NCBI GenBank assembly: GCA_015222795.1
Contig: JADFVY010000428.1
Location: 1 to 13,163, forward strand
DNA from: Pseudomonadota bacterium
GTDB taxonomy: Bacteria; Pseudomonadota; Alphaproteobacteria; UBA8366; JADFVY01
Direction: 5' to 3'
Length of the DNA stretch: 13,163 nt
Part shown: piece after piece, positions 1 through 6,093 of the stretch
Layout: every line of letters begins with the position of its first letter
How positions within the stretch are numbered: the first letter of the stretch is position 1
The notes under the pieces: generated by a model
What the model was told of the DNA's origin: nothing
Seen by the model: only the letters and a program-made list of their open reading frames with translations
Databases searched by the model: none
Translations under genes and position numbers: made by a program

Positions 1-13
1 CGCATATGCGCCC

Positions 14-613
14 TTAAACAGGCGGCGTGGTCCAGTTTACGGCATCAAGAAGGTTCATGTTGTTCGATTCCGACAGGTTGCTCTGGGCTAATGGGCCCGT
101 GCTTCTGAGCTTGATGAAGTCGTCGCCGTTGCGCCAGAGCATCATCACCGAATAGACCGGTTGCCGCTTGGACTGGAAGTCTTCGTCATAGCGGAAAATC
201 ACCCGCAGCGCATTGTATTGTTTCCCATTTTTCGTGAGAGTCACGCTGTCTTCGCCCAGCAATTGCCCGCCGGGGTGATACTCCAGTACACCGGCCTTGT
301 AGGCGCCGAACAGGGCCCCCAGGGGATCTTGCTCATTCAGCAGGCCGGGAAAGACCGAGGCGTTGGTAATATAGATCGTCGATACGATCTGCGTCTCGGG
401 GGTCAGCATATTGTAGCCTACGCTTATATCGGCGTTGCCTGGCCCGTAATGATATATCGAGACCCGCTCGAAGCCCGCGGTGCTCACGGGATAATCGGCG
501 GTATCCGCGACGCCGGTGATTTCCATCGGATAAGTATCGGCGCCTGCGCCCGGAAAGCCCGTCAGGGCCAAGGCCAGACTGGCCCACAGCATCAGGAAAG
601 TGGCTCGTTTCAT
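14..613 (-). CDS. Secreted protein of unknown function (199 aa)
   Basis: I do not recognise a family. The N-terminus has the form of a Sec signal peptide: a basic start (MKR), a hydrophobic stretch over about residues 5-20, and a likely signal peptidase I site after GAGA near residue 25, giving a mature protein of about 174 aa that should be exported to the periplasm. The rest is polar and aromatic, with no cysteine pair, lipobox or further membrane segment, and looks beta-rich by composition. The ATG at 613 follows a strong Shine-Dalgarno (GGAGG, complement of 621-626) at good spacing; the stop is the TAA complement at 14-16. It is transcribed divergently from the XRE-cupin regulator, and the two share a 223-bp intergenic region. 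Export is fairly sure; function is unknown. Confidence 0.8.
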   Translation of the reverse strand: MKRATFLMLWASLALALTGFPGAGADTYPMEITGVADTADYPVSTAGFERVSIYHYGPGNADISVGYNMLTPETQIVSTIYITNASVFPGLLNEQDPLGALFGAYKAGVLEYHPGGQLLGEDSVTLTKNGKQYNALRVIFRYDEDFQSKRQPVYSVMMLWRNGDDFIKLRSTGPLAQSNLSESNNMNLLDAVNWTTPPV

Positions 614-836
614 ATCCCTTCCTCCTTCAAGTTTCAGTCGGGCTCGCCGAAAGCCAGCCGCTGGTATTTTGTACAGGCTGACGGGTGATTTTGTCCGCGG
701 TGTGGCACGGCGTTGCCGCGGACGGTGAAATAATCTTGCGTTTTTTCATCCAAATGAAAAAATCAGCTTGATTTTTCACGGGCGCTGGCGGAGCATCCAG
801 GTCAGAAAACCGGTGCTGTCTGGGAGGGCGGTTCCT
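614..836. promoter_or_regulatory. Divergent promoter region with AT-rich palindrome array
   Basis: This gap separates two divergent genes and must hold both promoters. Its striking part is 741-777, where overlapping inverted repeats stand out from the GC-rich surroundings. TTTTTTCAT (741-749) and ATGAAAAAA (754-762) form a perfect 9-bp inverted repeat around CCAA. The second arm continues into GAAAAAATCA (756-765), which pairs with TGATTTTTC (769-777) around a 3-nt centre. The result is three alternating TTTTTCA-type half sites, as expected for a dimeric repressor operator, about 60 bp upstream of the regulator's preferred start. Autoregulation by the adjacent XRE-cupin protein is inference. 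I could not assign convincing -35/-10 boxes. Confidence 0.5.
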
Positions 837-1436
837 TTGTCCACGCCGAAGGTTATTTCACGCGAGCAGGGCGCCGAGGGTATCCTCGTTGGCGGGCAGA
901 TTCGCGATCTGCGCAAGGCCAAGGGCCTGACCATCGCGGCGCTGGCGGAGCGCATCGAGCGCTCGGTCGGTTATGTCAGCCAGATCGAGCGCAATCTTTC
1001 CGAACTTTCCATCCCCGATTTGAAACGCATCGCCGAGGCGCTGGAGGTCCAGATAAGCTGGTTTTTCCATTCGCCCGCCACCGTGCCGGCCGAGGAACGG
1101 GGCTTTGTCGTGCGCAAGGGAAACCGCCGGCGGTTGAGCCTGTCTGGCATCGGCGTGGTGGAGGAATTGTTGTCGCCCAGCCTGGGTGGGGCGACCGAAC
1201 TGGTGCTGACCCGCATCCCGCCGCACCGCACCACCGGCGAGGAATTCGTCACCCGCAAGGCCGAGGAATCCGGGCTGGTGCTGCAGGGGCAAATGGAGCT
1301 GTGGGTCGGCGACCGGCATTTCAAACTGAACGAGGGCGACAGCTTCTGCTTTCAGGCGGAAGAATCCCACCGCATCCACAATCCCGGTGACATCGAGGCC
1401 GTCGTGGTCTGGGTCATCACCCCGCCGGTTTATTGA
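837..1436 (+). CDS. XRE-family regulator with C-terminal cupin domain (199 aa)
   Basis: One-component DNA-binding regulator. An XRE/Cro-type helix-turn-helix spans about residues 18-75, with the typical run TIAALAERI, SVGYVSQIER and LSIPDLKRIAEAL. A cupin barrel follows at about residues 120-195, including the VLQGQMELWVG turn and the late EGDSF...SHRIHNPG turn; the first cupin metal-binding HxH motif is not obvious. This architecture is common in regulators of amine, amino-acid and polyamine catabolism, where the cupin senses a small ligand. I chose the TTG at 837 because GGGAGGG (822-828) lies 8 nt upstream. A longer frame opening with TTG at 768 has no Shine-Dalgarno and would overlap the AT-rich palindromes. 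The gene lies just upstream of the demethylation genes and points the same way, so it probably controls them. The ligand is unknown. Confidence 0.85.
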   Translation: MSTPKVISREQGAEGILVGGQIRDLRKAKGLTIAALAERIERSVGYVSQIERNLSELSIPDLKRIAEALEVQISWFFHSPATVPAEERGFVVRKGNRRRLSLSGIGVVEELLSPSLGGATELVLTRIPPHRTTGEEFVTRKAEESGLVLQGQMELWVGDRHFKLNEGDSFCFQAEESHRIHNPGDIEAVVVWVITPPVY

Positions 1437-1459
1437 GTGGGGAGAGTACGAAAATGCTG

Positions 1460-1702
1460 ACCACGGAGACACAGAGACACAGAGGGGCCGGGCGGGTCAC
1501 CGCGAAGCGCCTCACTTGTTCTGGCGATTCAAGAATAAGGGGATATGGGGATAACGGGGGAGCAGTCTCGATATTGGCGCTTCTCCCCTCATCTCCCGTT
1601 CTTATCCCCCCATCTCCTTCACTATTGCCCTCGCGGGCGGCAGGGCGTCGCCGGGACGCGCGCGGCGCCACGGAACCCTCTGTGTCTCTGTGTCTCTGTG
1701 GT
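1460..1702. repeat. Palindromic MITE-like repeat, copy 1 (243 bp)
   Basis: Non-coding element with terminal inverted repeats of 27 bp: 1460-1486 (begins ACCACGGAGACACAG) and 1676-1702 (ends CTCTGTGTCTCTGTGGT) match at 26 of 27 positions. The tips are built from tandem 8-mers of the type AGACACAG. Inside, the G-rich arm GGGGATATGGGG (1539-1550) with GGGGG (1556-1560) is roughly complementary to the C-rich arm around 1583-1617, so the whole element can fold into a long hairpin. It has no transposase gene. A closely related copy lies at 4194-4445 in the same orientation. Short open frames across it give peptides containing TETQRHRG; I recall such peptides as frequent spurious annotations in other bacteria. 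It begins 23 bp after the regulator's stop and ends 38 bp before the SARDH-like gene. No clear target duplication is visible. Confidence 0.85.
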
Positions 1703-1740
1703 TCACCCTTCAACCGGCCCGAAAACGAAAGCGGATATTT

Positions 1741-4191
1741 ATGAGCAAGGAACTCCCCAAACAAGCACGGGTCGTCATTATCGGCGGTGGCGTGGTGGGT
1801 TGCAGCACGGCCTATCATTTGACCAAGCTTGGCTGGAAAGACGTGGTGCTGCTGGAGCGCAAGCAGTTGACCTGCGGCACCACCTGGCATGCGGCCGGGC
1901 TGGTCGGGCAGTTGCGCGCGACGATGAACCTGACGCGTCTGGCGCAATACACCGCGGGGCTGTACGAGACGCTGGAGGAAGAAACCGGACAAGCCACCGG
2001 CTTCATGCAGCGCGGCAGCATCGCCGTCGCCACCCACAAAGAGCGCATGGAAGAGTTGCTGCGTGGCGCCTCAATGGCCAAGACCTTTGGGCTGGAGGTC
2101 GAGACCATGGGGCCGGACGAAATCAAATCCATGTGGCCGCTGGTCAACACCGACGGCGTGGTCGGCGGGGTGTTCCTGCCCAAGGATGGCCAGTGCAATC
2201 CCACCGATACGACGCAGGCGCTGGCCAAGGGCGCGCGCATGGGCGGGGCGACGATCCTCGAGAATGTGAAGGTCACGGAGATCCTCACCAGGGACGGTCG
2301 CGCGGTCGGCGTTTCCACCGACCAGGGCGATATCGAGGCCGAATATGTGGTGAACTGCGGCGGCATGTGGGGGCGCGAGCTGGGCCATTCGGTCGGGGTC
2401 AATACCCCGCTGCATGCCTGCGAGCATTTCTATATCGTCACCGAGCCGATCGCCGAGTTGACCAACAAGCTGCCGGTCATGCGCATCCCCGACGAATGCG
2501 CCTATTACAAGGAAGACGCCGGCAAGCTGCTGCTGGGCGCGTTCGAGCCGGGCGCCAAGCCCTGGGGCATGGACGGCATCCCGGAGGATTTCTGTTTCGA
2601 CGAACTGCCCGAGGATTTCGATCATTTCGCGCCAGTGCTGGAGGCGGCGATGAAACGCTTGCCGATTCTCGAATCATCGGGTATCCGCACCTTCTTCAAC
2701 GGGCCGGAAAGTTTCACCCCGGACGACGCCTATCTGCTGGGCGAGGCGCCGGAACTGAAAAACTTCTTCATGGCTTGCGGTTTCAATTCGATCGGCATCC
2801 AGTCGGCCGGCGGCGCGGGCAAGGTGTTGTCGGAATGGATCGTCGAGGGCCATCCGCCAATGGATCTGTGGGATGTCGATGTGCGCCGCATGATGCCCTT
2901 CCAGGGCAACAAGACCTATCTGCGCGAGCGCGTGACGGAGACGCTGGGTCTGCTCTACGACATGCATTGGCCCTACCGCCAATACGAGACCGCGCGCGGG
3001 GCGAGGCAGTCGATCCTGCATGACCGTCTGGCGTCGCGGGGCGCCTGTTTCGGCACGGTCGCCGGCTGGGAGCGCCCCAACTGGTTCGCGCCCAAGGGCG
3101 TGGAGCCGAAATACGAATACAGCTACAAGCGCCAGAACTGGTTTGAATACGCAAAAGCCGAACATATGGCGGTGCGTGAGAATGTCGGCATATTCGACAT
3201 GTCCAGCTTCTCGAAATTCCTGGTCCAGGGCCGTGACGCCGAAACCGTGCTGCAGCGCATCTGCGCCAACGATGTGGCGGTTCCGGTCGGTCGCGCCGTC
3301 TATACCCAGTGGCTAAACGAACGGGGCGGCATCGAGGCGGATTTGACCGTCACGCGCCTTGCCGAGGACCGCTATCAGATCGTCACCGCCGGGGCTTCCG
3401 GGGTGCGCGACTTTGACTGGCTGAACCGCCACATTCCCGACGACGCCCATGCCTTCGCCACCGACATAAGCTCGGGGCTGGTGGTGTTGCCGGTGATGGG
3501 GCCGAATGCGCGGGCGCTGTTGCAAAAAATCACGGACGCGGACCTGTCCCACGAGGGCTTCCCTTTCGCCACCGCGCGCGAAATCGAGATCGGCTATGCG
3601 AAACTTCTCGCGCTGCGCATCACTTATGTTGGCGAGCTGGGCTGGGAGCTTTATATCCCCACCGAATTCGCCCCCGATGTGTTCGACCGGATCATGGCGG
3701 CCGGCGAGGAATTCGGGCTGAAGCCATGCGGCATGCATGTGCTGGATTCCTGCCGCATCGAGAAGGCCTTCCGGCATTTCGGCCATGACATCACCGACGA
3801 GGATACCCCGGTCGAGGCCGGGCTGATGTTCGCCTGCGCGATGGATAAATCCATTCCCTTCATCGGCCGCGACGCCATCGCGCGCCAGAAGGATGAGGGC
3901 GTACCGAAAAAACGCATGCTCCAGTTCCTGCTCCAGGACCCGGAGCCGCTGCTCTACCACAACGAGCCGATCCTGCGGGACGGCGAGATCGTTGGACGGG
4001 TAACCTCCGGCAATTACGGCCATGCGCTCGGCGGCGCGGTCGGCATGGGCTACGTCGATTGCCCCGACGGCGTCACCAAGGATTACGTGGAATCCGGCAA
4101 GTTCGAGATCGAGGTCGCCGGCGAACGCTTCGCGGCAAATGCCAGCCTCCGGCCAATGTACGATCCAAAGGCAGAGCGGGTGAAGCAATGA
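1741..4191 (+). CDS. Sarcosine-dehydrogenase-like FAD/GcvT-domain oxidoreductase (816 aa)
   Basis: Two-part flavoprotein of the dimethylglycine/sarcosine dehydrogenase family, expected to demethylate an N-methyl amino acid and pass the C1 unit to tetrahydrofolate. An N-terminal DAO-type FAD domain covers about residues 10-385: dinucleotide motif IIGGGVVG (13-20), ribose-binding E39, and TTWHAAG, whose His50 matches the residue that carries covalent FAD in mammalian DMGDH/SARDH. The segments FFNGPESFTPD and GFNSIGI resemble sarcosine dehydrogenase more than DMGDH. A C-terminal GcvT/folate-binding region (about 430-816) keeps the aspartate (D534, in GGIEADLTV) and YVGELGWEL. Length fits the family (about 800-900 aa). 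I chose ATG 1741; the in-frame GTG at 1690 lies inside the repeat. No strong Shine-Dalgarno precedes 1741. Both flanking gaps are filled by the palindromic repeats. Exact substrate is inferred. Confidence 0.88.
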   Translation: MSKELPKQARVVIIGGGVVGCSTAYHLTKLGWKDVVLLERKQLTCGTTWHAAGLVGQLRATMNLTRLAQYTAGLYETLEEETGQATGFMQRGSIAVATHKERMEELLRGASMAKTFGLEVETMGPDEIKSMWPLVNTDGVVGGVFLPKDGQCNPTDTTQALAKGARMGGATILENVKVTEILTRDGRAVGVSTDQGDIEAEYVVNCGGMWGRELGHSVGVNTPLHACEHFYIVTEPIAELTNKLPVMRIPDECAYYKEDAGKLLLGAFEPGAKPWGMDGIPEDFCFDELPEDFDHFAPVLEAAMKRLPILESSGIRTFFNGPESFTPDDAYLLGEAPELKNFFMACGFNSIGIQSAGGAGKVLSEWIVEGHPPMDLWDVDVRRMMPFQGNKTYLRERVTETLGLLYDMHWPYRQYETARGARQSILHDRLASRGACFGTVAGWERPNWFAPKGVEPKYEYSYKRQNWFEYAKAEHMAVRENVGIFDMSSFSKFLVQGRDAETVLQRICANDVAVPVGRAVYTQWLNERGGIEADLTVTRLAEDRYQIVTAGASGVRDFDWLNRHIPDDAHAFATDISSGLVVLPVMGPNARALLQKITDADLSHEGFPFATAREIEIGYAKLLALRITYVGELGWELYIPTEFAPDVFDRIMAAGEEFGLKPCGMHVLDSCRIEKAFRHFGHDITDEDTPVEAGLMFACAMDKSIPFIGRDAIARQKDEGVPKKRMLQFLLQDPEPLLYHNEPILRDGEIVGRVTSGNYGHALGGAVGMGYVDCPDGVTKDYVESGKFEIEVAGERFAANASLRPMYDPKAERVKQ

Positions 4192-4193
4192 TT

Positions 4194-4445
4194 ACCACGG
4201 AGGCACAGAGGCACAGAGGGGCCGGGCGGGTCGCAGTAAGGCGCCTTGCGTGTTCTGGCGATTCGAGAATTAGGGGATATGGGGATAATGGGGGATCGGG
4301 GGGAGCAGTCTCGATATTGAAGCTTCTCCCCTCATCCCCCCTTCTTATCCCCTCATCTCCCGCACTATTGCCCTCGCGGGCGGAAGGGCGTCGCCGGGAT
4401 AAACCCGGACTCACGGAAGCCTCTGTGTCTCCGTGCCACCGTGGT
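4194..4445. repeat. Palindromic MITE-like repeat, copy 2 (252 bp)
   Basis: Second copy of the element at 1460-1702, in the same orientation and about 80% alike by eye. Terminal inverted repeats are 4194-4220 (begins ACCACGGAGGCACAG) and 4419-4445, matching at 23 of 27 positions, so it looks more diverged than copy 1. In its left arm both tandem 8-mers read AGGCACAG where copy 1 has AGACACAG, as if the units changed together. The interior has an extra GGGGGG run on the left and longer C-runs on the right, keeping the arms complementary. It begins 2 bp after the stop codon of the SARDH-like gene and ends 49 bp before the mttB-like start, so the transcript of the downstream genes probably includes it. 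No transposase is present. Confidence 0.85.
4273..4303 (+). other. G-quadruplex motif inside repeat copy 2
   Basis: Four guanine runs, GGGG (4273-4276), GGGG (4281-4284), GGGGG (4290-4294) and GGGGGG (4298-4303), are separated by loops of 4, 5 and 3 nt. This fits the canonical four-run quadruplex pattern on the coding strand, so both DNA and the mRNA between the SARDH-like and mttB-like genes could fold this way. The complementary C-rich arm at 4328-4361 (CCCC, CCCCCC, CCCC, CCC) gives the opposite strand its own potential and also competes by forming a hairpin. Copy 1 has only three such G-runs. Folding in vivo is inference. Confidence 0.6.
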
Positions 4446-4494
4446 TCAACAAATTCGATGAAACGGTTTCCTCATACCAGCGTGGGAGTTGGAG

Positions 4495-6069
4495 ATGGCT
4501 GAGAGCGAGACACAAGGCCGCCGGCGGGGCGGACGGGCGGCGCGGCAGGCGGTGCGGGCGGCGCCCTTGAGCGAGGATATAAGGCCGGTCCGGCCCGGCA
4601 TGGCGGGGGGCTGGTACAAGCCCTTGAGCGAAGCGGATGTTCTGAAGATCCATAATGCGGCTCTTGAGGTGCTGGAGACCATCGGGATGTGCGACGCCAT
4701 CCCAAGCTGTATCGAAGCGGTTACCGCCGCCGGTGGCCGGTTGAACGACGAGGGGCGGCTTTTGTTTCCCCGAGCACTGATCGAGGATACTCTCGCCAAG
4801 GCCGCCCGGAACTTTACCCTGCATGCCCAGGACCCCGTGCACGACATGAAGCCGTGGGGCAAGAACGTCTACTACGGCACGGGGGGCGCGGCGGTTCATA
4901 TGGTCGACGCGGTGACCGGCGAACACCGGGACCCGACCCTGGCCGACCTTTATGACATTGCGCGGCTGGTCGATCGGCTGGACCACGCGGCGTTCTACCA
5001 GCGCTCGGTCACGGCCCGCGATATGGTTAGCGGGCACGATCTCGACAGAAACACCTTATATGCCTGCATTTCCGGCACCACGAAACATATTGGCACCAGC
5101 TTCGTCTCGCCCCGGAATCTGGAGGAAGGGCTGCAAATCCTGCATCGCGTGGCCGGCGGCGAGGATAAATGGCGCGAGCGGCCCTTCGTCAGCATGTCCT
5201 GCTGCTTCGTTGTGCCGCCCTTGAAATTCGCCGAGGATGCCTGCGTCTGCCTGGAGGCCTGCGTGCGTGGCGGCATGCCCGTATTGCTGCTGTCGGCGGG
5301 GCAGGCCGGGGCGACCAGCCCGGCGGCGCTGGCCGGGGCGGTGGTGCTGCAGGTCGCGGAATGCCTGGCGGGGCTGGCCTATGTGAACGCGATCAAGCCG
5401 GGCGCGGTGGCCATCATGGGCGCCTGGCCCTTCGTATCCGACCTGCGCAGCGGTGCGATGAGCGGTGGCAGCCCGGAACAGGCGTTGCTGTCGGCGGCCT
5501 GTGCCCAGATGATGCATTTCTACGACCTGACCGGCGGCGTCCCCGCGGGCATGAAGGATTCCAAACTGCCCGATGCCCAGGCCGGGGCCGAGAACGCCTA
5601 TACCAACGCCATCGTGGGCGTGGCGGGCGCCAACATGGTCTACGAATCGCTGGGCATGCATGCGAGCCTGTTGAGTTCTTGCCTGGAAAGCTATGTCATC
5701 GACAACGACAATCTGGGCGCGGCGATGCGCATGGTGCGTGGCATTGACGTAACCGACGAGAGCCTGTCGGTGGAGGTCATCCGCCAGGTCTGCATGGAAG
5801 GCCCGGGGCATTTCCTGGGCAGCGACCAGACGCTGGATCTGATGCAGCGGGAATATATCTATCCGGAAGTCGGCGACCGGACGAGCCCGAAGGAATGGAA
5901 GGAACTCGGCTCCACCGACGTGGTGACCAAGGCGCGCGCGAAGGTGAAGAAAATACTGGGTTCCCATTACCCGGCGCATATCGGCAAGGAAATGGACGCG
6001 GCAATCCGCGCCGAGGCGGATATCAAACTGCCTCGTGAACTCATGCGGCCCGGCAACGGGCGCTGGTAG
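4495..6069 (+). CDS. MttB-family (trimethylamine/betaine-type) methyltransferase, non-pyrrolysine (524 aa)
   Basis: Member of the MttB/COG5598 superfamily, whose characterised members move a methyl group from a quaternary or tertiary amine (trimethylamine, glycine betaine, carnitine, proline betaine) to a corrinoid protein. Features seen: a basic Arg/Ala-rich N-terminus (RRRGGRAARQAVRAAP), then family-like blocks such as YYGTGG, DLYDIARLVDRLD, GGSPEQALLSAACAQ and the conserved SKLPDAQAGAE (S356-E365, with D360 and Q362). The frame is uninterrupted, so there is no amber pyrrolysine codon of the kind found in methanogen MttB. Length is close to the family's usual 480-520 aa. ATG 4495 is preferred over an in-frame TTG at 4489, since GGGAG (4484-4488) is well spaced for it. 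It lies 24 bp upstream of the DMGDH-like gene and is very likely co-transcribed. Glycine betaine as substrate is inferred from the neighbours; no corrinoid protein gene is nearby. Confidence 0.85.
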   Translation: MAESETQGRRRGGRAARQAVRAAPLSEDIRPVRPGMAGGWYKPLSEADVLKIHNAALEVLETIGMCDAIPSCIEAVTAAGGRLNDEGRLLFPRALIEDTLAKAARNFTLHAQDPVHDMKPWGKNVYYGTGGAAVHMVDAVTGEHRDPTLADLYDIARLVDRLDHAAFYQRSVTARDMVSGHDLDRNTLYACISGTTKHIGTSFVSPRNLEEGLQILHRVAGGEDKWRERPFVSMSCCFVVPPLKFAEDACVCLEACVRGGMPVLLLSAGQAGATSPAALAGAVVLQVAECLAGLAYVNAIKPGAVAIMGAWPFVSDLRSGAMSGGSPEQALLSAACAQMMHFYDLTGGVPAGMKDSKLPDAQAGAENAYTNAIVGVAGANMVYESLGMHASLLSSCLESYVIDNDNLGAAMRMVRGIDVTDESLSVEVIRQVCMEGPGHFLGSDQTLDLMQREYIYPEVGDRTSPKEWKELGSTDVVTKARAKVKKILGSHYPAHIGKEMDAAIRAEADIKLPRELMRPGNGRW

Positions 6070-6093
6070 GAACGGAATAAGCAGGAGGCAAGG

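Noticed and set aside
768..836. TTG at 768 as start of the first XRE-cupin regulator
   Set aside because: No Shine-Dalgarno, and it overlaps the palindrome array; TTG 837 has GGGAGGG at 8 nt.
1417..2037. Open frames on both strands across repeat copies giving peptides such as TETQRHRG
   Set aside because: They come from the terminal inverted repeats and inner G/C arms, have no ribosome binding site, and the longer ones run in another frame over the SARDH-like gene.
1545..3023. 492-codon plus-strand frame overlapping repeat copy 1 and the SARDH-like gene
   Set aside because: Out-of-frame shadow of a clearly homologous protein; Arg/Gly/Ala-rich composition typical of high-GC shadows.
4495..6069. 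Pyrrolysine (amber) codon in the mttB-like gene
   Set aside because: The frame has no in-frame TAG before its natural stop; it belongs to the non-pyrrolysine members.
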